The notes below the pieces were generated by a model. That model was not told where the DNA came from, did not search any database, and saw only the letters and a program-made list of their open reading frames with translations. Made by a program: the position numbers and the translations under genes. Source: Diplonema papillatum (Eukaryota > Euglenozoa > Diplonemea > Diplonemida > Diplonemidae). From it: a stretch of DNA of 64,000 bases. The stretch covers positions 62,001-126,000 of the forward strand of contig JAPJBO010000252.1 in assembly GCA_030068145.1 (NCBI GenBank), written 5' to 3'. This document shows positions 41,380-52,341 of this stretch, piece after piece (position 1 is the stretch's first letter; each line of letters begins with the position of its first letter).

Positions 41380-41950
41380 CCGCCAAGTCCCCCGCAAGAC
41401 GAACACGGGCGCCGAGAACGCCCCCAGCCGCGCCCACATCGGAATCGTCACCCACTATACCTAAACTGCGGTTCGGCGCGCGTTCCGCAACGACTTTCGA
41501 GCAGCGATGGGAGCAGAAACACCCCCCGGAGAAATATATGCCGTTCTGCTACCTGGGAACCCCGCTTTCCTGACTCCTTCGTCCGCAAGGAGTCCCAACA
41601 AACCAAGTCGGCTTTGCATTTCTCGAACGAGCCGGTGCATCGTTCGGGACCACTGGATGGATTATGGCTGAACGCCTCTATGACAGAACCCAGTCTAGAG
41701 GAATGCGTGAGTTACTCAGGGCACATCGGATTTATCGGGCCACGACTAGCTTCGGCGAACGGCGACTTCCAAATGCACATCCAGATCCCGTGTCTCCAAC
41801 CGGGTCTATACGAGTCCGCAAACCCGTCTGAAGCCCAGGTTCGCGTTACACCGACGAGTGCTTCTTCACCCCCGACGAAAAACAAGTTCACGGGGTGGCG
41901 AACTCGGGCAGCATAGGTTGGAAGACCGCAACGATATTGCCGCAGCGAAC
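41380..41950 (+). pseudogene. Possible decayed coding region, unidentified
   Basis: Stretches in successive plus frames look coding. One frame reads RFGARSATTFEQRWEQKHPP at about 41470-41535. A second reads ERLYDRTQSRGMRELLRAHR at about 41670-41730. Further on is YTDECFFTPDEKQVHGVAN at about 41850-41900. Stops and frame changes separate them and a Pro-rich segment precedes them. No family was recognised; it could be an old retroelement gag-like or host gene. Confidence 0.25.
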
Positions 41951-42355
41951 TTCTTTAGGACGAACAGACTTTTTCCCCAAGCCCGCGAGACAGGAAAGGC
42001 CGGCACACACTTCTATTGATTCCGACGATCTTGCGTGCGGCAGGCTTGGCGGCTTGCCTTTTTGTTCATGAACACTTTTCATTTCTTTGGGGCTGGCGGC
42101 CCTGGCTAAGCTGATAGTTTCTTTTTGCGGTTCTAACATTCTGATTTGTTTCTTATTTCCGGACGTGTATATTTCAGTCTCAGCCGAAAGCAACCGGTTA
42201 GGGATGGGGGAGGGAGGTGGGGGCGGAGCTAACAGAGTACCAGTAGTACCAGACGCGCTGCACGAGGTGCATTGCACTTGCGCAAACGAGGGGACATGGC
42301 AGATAGCCACACGGCCACCATGACCAGGCCACACATGGACCGTTTCGTGTTGTTT

Positions 42356-42622
42356 TAGAGTTAAAGTTCGCTTGAAATACCGGGGTTTTAGGGTCTCCGT
42401 GTGACCGTTCATGAATGGGTTCTCTTAGAGCAAGAAAGGGCTTTATGGTTACGGATTGTATATTTAGTGCATGCTTTCGTTATGGGTTATGGCTAGCCAT
42501 ATCCGGGACTGTTTGTGACCGACACCAAGTACATTCCTCGGGTACTTTTGAATACTATTTGCGGATAAAAGTAGTCGCTTGAAACTCCGGGGGGTTTAGA
42601 GTCTCCGGATGACTTTCGGCAA
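42356..42622 (+). repeat. CCGG-box repeats (family A), two copies
   Basis: Full subtype 1 copies at about 42356-42425 (with the TTCATGAATGGGTTCTCTTA tail) and 42562-42622 (CTCCGGGGGGTTTAGAG, TCTCCGGATGAC). Confidence 0.7.
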
Positions 42623-42732
42623 AACGGACTTCTTCTCGAGCGCAACACTGTGTGTTGAAGTTTGTAGCAAGAGCAGAAGAGTGGTGCTAGACGGTTTCGT
42701 GGTTTCGTTATGTTCAAGTCCCTTTGGAATAC

Positions 42733-42950
42733 CATGCAGGGTCAAAACCTTGTGTCTTTTTTTGAACGCTGCCGCGGGGCCGATGGCCCCCAAAAAAAAA
42801 CTGGCAAAAAAAAATCTTTTGCGCAACAACTTCATCAAAAATTACTGCAGTGTTTGTTCCAAAATTTCAAAAAATTTAAAAAGCCCATTTTTTTCCGGGA
42901 AAAATTTGGTGGCCATTCACCAAAAAGACACAAGGTTTTGACCCTGCATG
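42733..42950. mobile_element. Fold-back MITE (family S), copy 2
   Basis: 218 bp with perfect 28-bp inverted ends at 42733-42760 and 42923-42950 beginning CATGCAGGGTCAAAACC. Direct repeats ATAC flank it at 42729-42732 and 42951-42954. The interior matches copy 1 (GGGGCCGATGGCCCC, then A-rich; TTTTTTTCCGG, then TGGCCATT). No ORF. Confidence 0.85.
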
Positions 42951-43449
42951 ATACACAATTCCTTAATATGCAAGTAGCTGTAAATACCAACCGATGATGC
43001 GGAACGTGTTAACGTGTTAAGTATGCACTATGTATGGACGCACCAGCCGGATTCCATCCAACCATGCGACGTAGTGTCCACGATGCTGACCAATGAAATG
43101 TGCAGTTGGATCGAGCGCACAGCGTTGACCAGCTAGTCTGCCATGCTCACGTCTGCCATCACCGGTTGCTAGTAAGAGAAGCCCGAGCGTTGTGTGTGCG
43201 CACCAGCGAGTTTGTGTGCACGACGCGCCTCCACTGATTATTTGCAGTGAAGAGCTTCTCTCGACAACAGAATGTCTCTTTTTTCACAAGAACCCTGCAT
43301 GACTTTCTTACGCTTCGCAGCACGGGTTCTGCTGGGTCAGTTTTTAAAAACGAAGCAGAAAAGGAAAGGGGGGGAAAGCAGGTAGGAGGGGGTCAAGGAT
43401 AGGAAGAAGGAGAAGTATTCGGGATGTAGGTGCGACAACAAACCCTGAC

Positions 43450-43770
43450 GAAGTAGAAGTAGAAGTAGAAGTAGAAGTAGAAGTAGAAGTAGAAGTAGAA
43501 GTAGAAGTAGAAGTAGAAGTAGAAGTAGAAGTAGAAGTAGAAGTAGAAGTAGAAGTAGAAGTAGAAGTAGAAGTAGAAGTAGAAGTAGAAGTAGAAGTAG
43601 AAGTAGAAGTAGAAGTAGAAGTAGAAGTAGAAGTAGAAGTAGAAGTAGAAGTAGAAGTAGAAGTAGAAGTAGAAGTAGAAGTAGAAGTAGAAGTAGAAGT
43701 AGAAGTAGAAGTAGAAGTAGAAGTAGAAGTAGAAGTAGAAGTAGAAGTAGAAGTAGAAGTAGAAGTAGAA
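43450..43770. repeat. (GAAGTA)n satellite, about 53 units
   Basis: An uninterrupted hexanucleotide array of about 320 bp. The poly-leucine open frame on the minus strand (43337-43858) is an artefact of it. A GA-rich low-complexity stretch follows at about 43995-44058. Confidence 0.97.
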
Positions 43771-44099
43771 AGATGTGTGACTTGCTTCGAAGAAGACTTA
43801 GAAGAGTTGGAAATGGAGCGTCTAATTGGTATCGGAAAGTAGGTGCAAGATCAAGCAAGCCTTGACCGCTAGCTTCGTTTAATCGTGAATCTAACCATCA
43901 AGGCATGTCCCAAAAGAATTCTCGCTTTCCTTTCATCAACCCCGTAACAATTATAATTTTCACTGTTTCTAACAACGCGACCTTTTCCGAAGAAGATGAA
44001 GAAACGAAGAACGAGGAGAAGGAGAAGGAGGAAGAGGAGGAGGAGGAAGAGGAGAAAAGCACAAAAAAATGAGTTAATCGAGATGCGGCCGGAGTCTAC

Positions 44100-44910
44100 G
44101 ACTTGGGCCGAGATGGTCTTGATACTTGTACACAGATGGTGCATTGATTAAGGAGCGTCGGTACCAGAAAGAGAAACAAAAAAGAAAACGAAAGAACCTT
44201 GGTCGTCTGAGAGGAGGTTCCTGCAAAGGGTGCCTGCGGCACAACACGACGCTTGCCACTGGGGCAGTGCCACGGAACAGGCCTCTAGTGAGAGTTGGCC
44301 TCTACAAAGGGTTCGAGGCGCTCGTGCTTTTTTTTCTTTAGACAGTTTCATGTTTGCCGATGTTAGCCAAGTTTGGTAAAAATAACGGGCAGTATTTGCG
44401 GTATTTCTCGGCTGTACTGGACGGTGCTTGTGCCATTTGCAAATGTTGGAGGGTCTAGATGTCCGTGTGTCGTCGACGTGGTGCGAATCGAATCGTTGCT
44501 GGCCGCTAGACGAGTTCGAGCTCAGAACCAGAACCAGATTCGCAACCATTGTTCTTCCTACCTCGTTTCCGCCGTGCGGCACGCCGCGAAGCGGCAGCAG
44601 CCGTTAAGGGCCGAGTTGCGTCGGCGGGAGGGCGCAATTTTGCGCGATCCGTTTGCAGTCCGCCAACTGGTGGCCACCCCGAGTTCGTCTACAAGGCAGG
44701 CGCAGATTTCAGAAGAAGGCTTGAATGCTTCTTTTTCCACTCGACCTGAAGCTTGGAGGCTCTGCTGCTTGTTGCCCTGAACAGATGGATTTGCATTGTG
44801 AACGCCGGCCTCAGTAACTGGAGTAATGTTATGGACGGAGCGTGCGCGGAGCTCGCCCGCGTATCGGGTGTGACGAACGGTAAGTCCATGACGATCCGCA
44901 AACCCGAAAT
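44100..44910. other. Spacer without recognised genes
   Basis: Overlapping open frames on both strands lack any domain. A diverged SINE-core end (TCTACAAGGCAGGCGCAGA) is near 44688. Confidence 0.35.
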
Positions 44911-44914
44911 GTAG

Positions 44915-45202
44915 GTCCCTGCGGAGACATGCCTTGTACACCATTTGTCCAGCTTCTTTCGAGCATTGCTACCCCGCTGGGGGGGCCTCGGCCTTCCCCG
45001 CGAGGGAGCAAGTGAAAATCTTTTTATGCCGAAAACACAAGAAGCGTGCACCTACATTGCGGGTTTGCGGATCGTCTTGTGTTTTCGGCATAAAAAGATT
45101 TTCACTTGCTCCCTCGCGGGGAAGGCCGAGGCCCCCCCAGCGGGGTAGCAATGCTCGAAAGAAGCTGGACAAATGGTGTACAAGGCATGTCTCCGCAGGG
45201 AC
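44915..45202. repeat. Perfect 127-bp inverted repeat with 34-nt loop
   Basis: Arms 44915-45041 and 45076-45202 are exact reverse complements. The last 25 bases of the loop (45051-45075) are the reverse complement, with one mismatch, of 44889-44913, which lies just outside the left arm. The arrangement is X-Y-spacer-X'-Y', not a simple palindrome, as expected from template switching. The right arm is followed by unrelated sequence. Confidence 0.95.
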
Positions 45203-45374
45203 GGGAGGAAAATGTCCTGCCCTGCCCAGGTCTGAGACAAGAGCGTGAGACAGTCAGCACACCGAGACCAGAGAACCAGCATTGCCTTTCCTGTGGAAGC
45301 ACCTCCTTCCGAGAGTACTTGAAAGTACCTCAGTAAGGGCGGCCTTTTTTTCTTTTTCTTCTTATATTTGCAGA

Positions 45375-45712
45375 CAAACTTGGGTACCAGGGAAAGCCTG
45401 CCACACACGGGAGCCAAGCTTCACGTGTTCGGCGGTACTGCAGAGCCACGGGCCTACGGGTCAAGTGGCTACCGATTTCCCAAACTAAAGCATCAAGGCG
45501 TGGCGCACCTTGGGGCTTGGCGCTTGCGCTGAACATAAGCTCGTCGAGACGTCAGCCACAGGGCAGAGCGGACGGGGTTGTGGCACTGTGCTGCCTCCGA
45601 CTCAAGCCTTGCAAGCTGTGGTTGACCGTCACGTTCCTGGACCCGGAGCGGCCTTTTTCTTTTTTTCTGCTTCTTCTTTTTCTTCTTATATTTGACTTGC
45701 TCCCACACTGTG
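45375..45712 (+). repeat. Family K and family L repeats joined end to end
   Basis: 45375-45560 matches 38712-38930 (K) and 45560-45712 matches 40350-40500 (L). Both K and L copies end near a pyrimidine-rich TTCTTCTT tract. At 45713 the hAT-like element begins. Confidence 0.65.
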
Positions 45713-46041
45713 CAGGGGACTTTAGCACTTTGTCTGACCGAGCAAAAAGTCGGTTACAGCAAAACCCCCAGTTTTGGGGCACTGCGGTGCCTGTGGGTGT
45801 TTGAGTGCCTGGAACTGTCGCCCCGCGCACGCAAACAAGGGTCGGAGGGGGGTGGTGAGATATAGGCTTGCGGTGGCGGTGCAGTAGAGGTACAGTACTG
45901 CAGGGGCCATTTTCTCTAGACTGCTTCTTTTTCAAATCGATTTACAAAAAAAAAAAAAAAAAAAAATCTGCTTTTCTGAAACCCCGAAAGCGGAAACCCC
46001 CGGTTTCTGAAACCGGGAAGCCGGGTTTCTGAAGTCCCCTG
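45713..46041. mobile_element. hAT-like MITE, copy 1
   Basis: 329 bp with ends CAGGGGACTTTAG and CTGAAGTCCCCTG (inverted, one mismatch). TCCCACAC follows the right end (46042-46049) and also stands at 45701-45708, four bases (TGTG) before the left end. This fits an 8-bp target duplication with a small extra insertion. The interior shares long blocks with copy 2 (TTGTCTGACCGAGCAAAAA, GCGGTGCCTGTGGGTGT). No ORF. Confidence 0.8.
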
Positions 46042-46099
46042 TCCCACACCGCGCCTCGTTCAGTCCAGCTTCTGGCCGTGCCCGCCGTGATCCTTGGAA

Positions 46100-46640
46100 C
46101 ACCAAAGTTGGAATGCAAGAACGCTCGGAATGGTGCGTGTTCAACACTGTATTGCATCTGCACCGGTTTCAGTCCTTAAAGCCACGGACGCAGTAGACAG
46201 ACCACCATCGTGCCTGCAGGGATGACGCTGGTTTGAGGCGGTTGATCGCAGCAAGCTAAAAACAAGAAAGGGCATAGCGGATGGGAGCATCGAAGCTAGT
46301 TCCCTGTAGACCACAGTGTGGTTGTGTATTTTTCTTTGGAGGGCGCGTAGTTGGGCCTTCGAATCGGGACGGAGAAAAAGAAAAGAGAGAAGCCGAGGGG
46401 AGGGGGGTGTAGACGTTGTTTGGCCGTGAAAGGAACTGTGAGCTGCGCCCTCAGTTCCGGATTTGAATGCTTTGAAGGGAATCGGTTAAGAAATAGGACG
46501 ATGGGGACGCGGGGGAAGAATTTGTTTATTTCAAGAGGGGGGGGGACGGGAGGGCAAGAGGGGTTGCAAGCGATGACGACAGTGGGGGAAAATCTTAGTT
46601 TAAAGTTCAGGCAGAGCGCCGCCTCTCATGCATGGAGGAG
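46100..46640 (+). repeat. Family R copy and family F fragment
   Basis: 46100-46200 is a family R copy (GCAAGAACGCTCGGAATGG, GTTCAACACTGTATTG, TTAAAGCCACGGACGCAG). 46580-46640 is a family F piece (GGGGGAAAATCTTAG, GCCGCCTCTCATGCATGG). Between them nothing is recognised. Confidence 0.55.
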
Positions 46641-47054
46641 GGGCTTTGGAGGTGTACAACACCGATCCGGACATGAACCAGTCTAATCCGGGTATGTACC
46701 ATGCTGATCCGTAAGTGGGTCTTTTTTGTGTTTCCGACGATCCCGTGGGACGTTTTCTTTTTTTTTTTTGCTGACGCCCGCCCAGTGCATAATACAGAGA
46801 CGTGATTTTGGCCAAAACCGGGTAATTTGCGCATCTGGACGTTTTTTGGCCTGAAGGCTTTGTACACCCTGACATCCTTCAATTTGCGGAATTCTATTTT
46901 ATGGCCATGCAATTTTTGGACGAATTATTTTATTTTTTGGAGGGGCCCAGAATTAATATTTCCTGTCCTGGCTCTTGGACAGGCACTCGACCTTTTTGGG
47001 GACAGGGAGCTAGCTATGCCCCGACCACCCACCGCAGAGACAGATGCAAATTAT

Positions 47055-47287
47055 GCCTGCGCCGCAGGCGCGGAAATTTTTTGAACAGTCACGCAAAAGC
47101 AAATGCTTGTTTCCGATAGAGGAGGATGTTCTTGTTAAAAAGTACCTCTGACTGGTCCCAGTTTGTGATCGATGGACTTTGGGCAGGGCTTACTTACGGC
47201 TTCAAACCTGATTGGACAATAGTTATTGAACTGACCGGTCACTGTAGGTTCTTCTCGCCGAGCCCTTTCCTGTCCACAGCATGGCCA
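47055..47287 (+). repeat. Dispersed repeat family J, copy 1
   Basis: About 230 bp, over 90% identical to 60934-61161, from GCCTGCGCCGCAGGCGC through GATAGAGGAGGATGTTC and CCTGATTGGACAATAG to TTCTCGCCGAGCCC. No terminal repeats or ORF. Confidence 0.8.
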
Positions 47288-47399
47288 GTGACTTGTTGCT
47301 TTGGTCCTATAATTTGTGGTCAGCTAATTTATGGATTTGTAAATTATGGACGAATTAATTTTTTAGGCGATTTTTGGCGAATCCATAAATTAGAAAGCG

Positions 47400-47720
47400 G
47401 GGTGTATTTGGGCACAGCGGGAGGCACAGCTCTTGGGGTCATGGGTCGTTTCGGTTTCGGGTGGTGTGAGCGTGAGGCGTGTCTATCCAAGATGTGGAAG
47501 AGGGCAGTACTCATGGCATTCACGGCGGGCAAGGGCACTTCACAAAGGCAGAACACACGGCCTCTGGATACAGCGACGACAACTTTCCTAGCCTGTGGGC
47601 TACCACGAACTTCACAGCATAGTGTGTAAAGGTCGGAGAGGCTGAATCAGGCTTGATCCGCAGTTCGACGAGCACACGCGGGAGCTCTTCAACGTGCGTA
47701 CTCTGCCGACCCCCCTCGAC
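47400..47720 (-). other. Coding-like stretch, unidentified
   Basis: The minus frame around 47530-47700 reads VLVELRIKPDSASPTFTHYA then KFVVAHRLGKLSSLYPEAVC before a stop; the adjacent frame stays open below it. Residue content looks protein-like, but there is no domain, no convincing start and no partner exon. It could be a gene relic. Confidence 0.2.
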
Positions 47721-47900
47721 CCTCCGCAACCTTCCGCCGGCCCTCCCTCCCATGCACACCCGGAGCCCCACCCATAGTTCGTACTGGAGTACACCTTGAC
47801 ACAAGATCCGGACACGAATTTATATTTTTTTTTTTTTTTTTTTGCGCATTTGAGGTGCGCAAAAGACCCCCTGCATTATCCTATGCGCCCGCCTCTAAAC

Positions 47901-48288
47901 CAGGGGACTTTAGCTCTTTGTCTGACCGAGCAAAAAAGCCGGTTTCAGCCAAAAACCCGGTTTTGGGGCTCTGCGGTGCCTGTGGGTGTCTGAGTGCCTG
48001 GAACCGTCGCCCCGCGCACGTAAACAAGGGGACGGAGGGGGGTGGTGAGATACAAGCTTGCGGTGGTGGTGGTGTGCACGTCTATCAAACTACGGAGTGG
48101 TAAGTGAAAAGCTTCGAATTGCAGTGACACACCGTGACGCGCCATGTATCTGCAGTCACTGTACAGTACAGTACAGTACAGGGGCCACTTGAAATCATAA
48201 TTTATAAATTTTTCTTATTTTTTTTAAAAACCGAAACCGGAAAAACCCGGTTCCTGAAACCGGGAAACCGGGTTTCCAAAGTCCCCTG
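47901..48288. mobile_element. hAT-like MITE, copy 2, with perfect 8-bp target duplication
   Basis: 388 bp with inverted ends CAGGGGACTTT and AAAGTCCCCTG. The direct repeat CTCTAAAC flanks both sides (47893-47900 and 48289-48296). CAGGG-type termini with 8-bp duplications are the mark of hAT elements. It has no transposase, so it depends on an autonomous relative elsewhere. The target sequence (CTAAACCCAG.TTTACCTGTG) resembles the family B SINE core, so it may have inserted into a SINE relic. Confidence 0.92.
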
Positions 48289-48299
48289 CTCTAAACCCA

Positions 48300-49315
48300 G
48301 GTTTACCTGTGTTTCGCGCGGGCACTCTATTAGCGGCCGTAAAACGAGAAACGGACTTCTTTTTGTTTGTGCGCACTAGCGGCTTTTCACCTGATTTGGT
48401 GAGTTGCTTTTAGTACGCTGCCAACTACTAATTTTTAGTACCAACAATGCATTGTTAACACAAAACAGAGATTGCTACTTGAGGTGCAATCTCTAGACTT
48501 CTCTCCGCTCAAAGCGAGACCGGGAAGAAGATCTCGCTAATAGAGAACCTGCATGACCCCGCCTGCTCGTGGTGAGTCTGGGTGCGCTACAAAACATCAA
48601 AACTGAAAGAGGGATACTACCGTAATTGGAATAATGTTGAACTGGACTAAAGCTGAAACGGGTAAACGACAGACCGGGACACCGGGGGGGTAGTCATCTG
48701 CGTGACTGCACTAGTGCTGCTCCTGCAGCCTCCTATGACAGCGGCATCTAGGGTCGAGCTGACTATTGAGTACCCGAAGGCGTTAGGATCGTGATATGCA
48801 AAATACGCAAAGTCGCAAACCCTCGAAAAATAAATGCCGAACCGGGTAAAACCTGGGACACCACAGCCCCATTTTCGGGGATGTCTCAGGTTATACCCCG
48901 GTTCAACATTAATCCAATTAAGGTAAATGAGCCCGTCCGCCTGTCCTGGAACTGCATCGAATTGCCTGTCCAGTGGACTGGCCCGGTACAGAAACAATTT
49001 CGTCAGCGATTAGCACTGTTTGGGCGATGATGTACGAGGCAAACACGCAGTCAAACTTCCCGTCGTCAAACTCCGCGCAGCGCGGTAGCTTGCAAACGGG
49101 CAATGTGCCCTAATTGACTTCATCTCGAGGATATCAGTCCGAGTAAGTGCCATTTTTGTTTGTACGTGCCGGGGGAGGATTAGCCTGCTAGTGGATGATA
49201 GTGAGTGGATATGCTCGTCAGGCTAATCTTCTCCTAAAACACGCTGCCAGCGTTCTCTTTCGTGTTTACAATGCATTGTTACTACGGAAAAGTTCGCTCG
49301 TGTAGACACCCAGAG
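48300..49315. other. Spacer with a family O copy
   Basis: A family O unit on the minus strand lies at 48944-48985 (GGAACTGCATCGAATTGCCT). ACCGGG..CACC.GGGG.TAG motifs recur near 48670 and 48845. No gene recognised. Confidence 0.4.
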
Positions 49316-49317
49316 GC

Positions 49318-49527
49318 AAAATACTCGAGGGGCTGCCTTGTGCTTACTTCGAAGGAGGCTAGAGGGGGAGAAACAATACAACTACAAAATGGGTCTTTTT
49401 GTTGAACGCTTACGCCCGCCACTGAGCCCAGATTCACCTGTGTTTCGTGTGGGCTACAGCACATTTACCTCCTTTGATCTTTGGCAGCTGGCAGCCTCCT
49501 CAAGTATTACCTACCAAAGCAAAAAAG
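49318..49527 (+). mobile_element. A-tailed SINE-like element (family B), copy 6, long form
   Basis: Both modules are nearly identical to copy 3, but the 3' end is shorter (TATTACCTACCAAAGCAAAA) and lacks the GGTGCTTATAC block. This suggests a different tailing point or a small deletion. Confidence 0.65.
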
Positions 49528-49529
49528 AC

Positions 49530-51475
49530 GAACATCACACAAAAAGGGGGGGGAAATACACAGAAGCCCGAGGCTGACCCCAAGAAACAAGGCACAGTGC
49601 GTTGTCGACGACAACTGCAGGATTGCATGCGTAAAAAAGTAACAACGATTACGGGAAACTTCACGTTCAAAAAAAAAAAAAAGGAGAGAGGGAGACAGGT
49701 GCGGCCCTAAAGCGTGAATGTAAATAGAGATTTTGCCCAAACACGTTTTTTTGCACTTTTTTTTTTTGCACTTTTTTTGCACCAGGCTACAGCCAGGCCT
49801 TACGTTCAGCAGGCTAAACGTACTGATTTAATTCTTTTAGTTTCTCTTTGTACACATGCTGAATCAGTACGTTATCAGCACATATCTTGTGTCCAAGATG
49901 CCACCCGAAGGCCACCCAAGCAGGCCCATGCAGGTCTTTCGAAGAACTGGTGGAGGAGGGAGCAAGCTGGCTTGGATGTCTGCACATGACAGGCATACCC
50001 GTTTCTTCGGGCTTACGCGAGTGGGGGAATTGGGTGTATCATACCGTTTTTTCCGGCTCGCTACGCGAGCCGAAGAAGGGGATGATAAATACTCCATTAC
50101 TTCGATGACCGCCAGGGCCGCATATGATATGATCATTCATCAGAGTGCAAGAGACAAGTTACCACAGTCCGGAAAGCAAAACAGACATAGCATGCCGTGT
50201 GGCTCGGCTCGATTTCTTCGTTCGATGAAGAACTATTCAGAAATGTTTTGTGACCAAGCTAGGAGCCTCTGAAGGTCTTAGCTTTATATTGGCAAGCGTT
50301 GACACAAAGCCATTCGAGTTCCTGTTGGAACTTGCGCCTGACAAACTTCCGATTGTGATGATGGTGATGATCTTAGCGGCAGTGCTGGTACAACCTCCTT
50401 AGCACAGACGACAGAAAGAAAGCGAAAGCGCGAAGAGTCCGACATTCCTCCGTCCGAAATCTTTCACCCTCTCAGTGTAGCTACGATCCAAAACGGGTGC
50501 AAAAACAGGCGGAAAAGTGCAAAAAAAACGTAAATAGGATCTTGGATTTTGCCCAAAAAGAGCGTAAATAGGGCCACACGTGGAGGGAGACGAGTTTTGA
50601 GCAGGGACCGTCTCTCCGGGGATTTCCGGTCGCGTACGAACTTTCTATGACGGGTGTACGTCGTTTCGTCGGAGGCAAAAGATGAATAGAAATGCGTAGT
50701 TTTGTTGTATTGGGATGGATAGAAAATACTCGAGGGGCCGCCTGGTGCATATTCACCTCCAGGGGCTATAGAGGTGGTATGGTGGTAAATACGGTGGTAT
50801 GTAGATACCACAAACTGCGTGTGTGTGCATACTAGCTGCCAGTATCCTCTCAGGATGACCTCGATGTCCTCGTCACGAGCTCGTCGTGGACCATACGAGG
50901 CGTGGTATCTACCACATACTACTACGTAGTGCCACCACGTAGTACCACAGATACTAGGGCCCTCTGTTTGCATATTTCGACGAGTCACCTCGTTGTGCGG
51001 GACGTGAGACCGGGAGCACGCGGCTACAGTACGGTGCATAGCCGCAGTCAGCAGGTACTCTCCGCAGGCAGTGGTGCGCTGAGGCTGCAGAGGTGGAGGG
51101 TCGAGTTCAGTCTGGTGCACTGGGCTCTCGAGGAGCATCACTCTTGCTGCGCCAACTGACGTAATTGGGCACGTAGCAGATACAGGTCCGATTCAGCGGG
51201 CAGCGGCTGATACCAGGGGAGCACTGGCGACTACAGGTGCCGGTACAGAAGAGGAGGGCGGGCTGCGCACTTCGGGACCAGCAGAGAGACGCGGAAAAGC
51301 TCACCAGTCCGATCGCTGGAAGGTCACTCGGCAGCTTTGCACAACTCGCCACAACGCCAGGCGGGCCAGAACACACGGCTCAGCGGACCACCTATTTCTG
51401 CGATGGATGGGCCACGCAGGGGAAGACTGCGTCCGGAGGTGCATTGCACCGCGATTCTGAAATGCGCAACACCAA
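49530..51475. other. Spacer without recognised genes
   Basis: A family Q copy lies at 50588-50680. A TACCAC/GTGGTA-rich stretch (50770-50960) resembles 20640-20720. Plus-strand open frames at 49856-50400 change frame repeatedly and show no domain. Confidence 0.35.
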
Positions 51476-51479
51476 CTAG

Positions 51480-52341
51480 GCGTGGGCTCTCGAGTATCTA
51501 CACCGTAAACCCGTCGCTGCGCTCACAACGCAGGTGTGCCGGTGTCTCGTCTGATGCAGATGAGTCTACCGGCAGTTTGTGAGCCATGCGGAGAAGCTCG
51601 GCAAGGAGTGTCGGCGACTAGATGAGGAATGGCGCACGCTTTCAGAGGATACGAAGCACTCTGCCTGTCGACGCCAGCCGTGTCCTGTGGCGCGAGACAC
51701 TGATTGAGCTAGGGCCTTCACGAAGCAGGTGTGCCGGTGTCGCGCACCGCGTCGGCCTCGTCTGATGCGCAGATGAGTTCTCCGGCTGGTGCTGGCCACG
51801 CAGGGTATCTCGGCAAAGGAGGGACCACACGCTTCGGAACCGGCCGAGGATGCGAGGACGCCGTCTGCCTGTCGACGCCAGCCGTGTCCTGTGGCGTGGG
51901 ACACTGATTGAGCTAGGGCCCTCACGAAGCAGATGTGCCAGTGTGACGCAGATGAGTACTCCGGCTGATGGTGGGCCACGCTGGGTATCTCGGCAAGGAG
52001 CCGCAATGAGTGGGCCACACTCTTCGGAACCGGCCGAGGATGCGAGGACGCCGTCTGCCTGTCGACGCCAACTCTGGCGTGGGACACCGATTGAGCTAGG
52101 GCCCTCATAAAGCAGGTGTGCCGGTGTCAGCACACTTCGTCGGCCTCGTCTGATGCAGATGAGAAATCCGGCTGGTGGTGGGTCACGCAGGGTATCTCGG
52201 CAAAGGAGCCGCAATGAGTGGGCCACACGCTTCGGAACCGGCCGAGGATGCGAGGACGCCGTCTGCCTGTCGACGCCAGCCGTGTCCTGTGGCGTGGGAC
52301 ACCGATTGAGCTAGGGCCCTCACGAAGCAGGTGTGCCAGTG
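51480..52341 (-). repeat. Tandem array derived from the 3' end of the MYND-type gene
   Basis: Four to five units of ~190-215 bp: TCGTCTGATGCAGATGAG (with small variants) recurs near 51549, 51757, 51945, 52148 and 52366, and CTGTCGACGCCA near 51665, 51871, 52059 and 52266. The last unit overlaps the gene's terminal codons (SASDEADEVR-stop at 52342), so the array is a row of partial gene ends plus 3' flank in the same orientation, directly downstream of the gene. Confidence 0.8.

Noticed and set aside
43337..43858. Long minus-strand open frame rich in leucine
   Set aside because: It is the translation of the GAAGTA satellite and has no other sequence content.
49856..50400. Plus-strand frames with ordinary amino-acid content
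   Set aside because: Frequent frame changes, no domain, no start context, and the strand is opposite to all host genes.
51480..52341. CRISPR-like array
   Set aside because: Units are ~200 bp tandem copies of a gene end without short identical repeats and unique spacers, in a eukaryotic setting.
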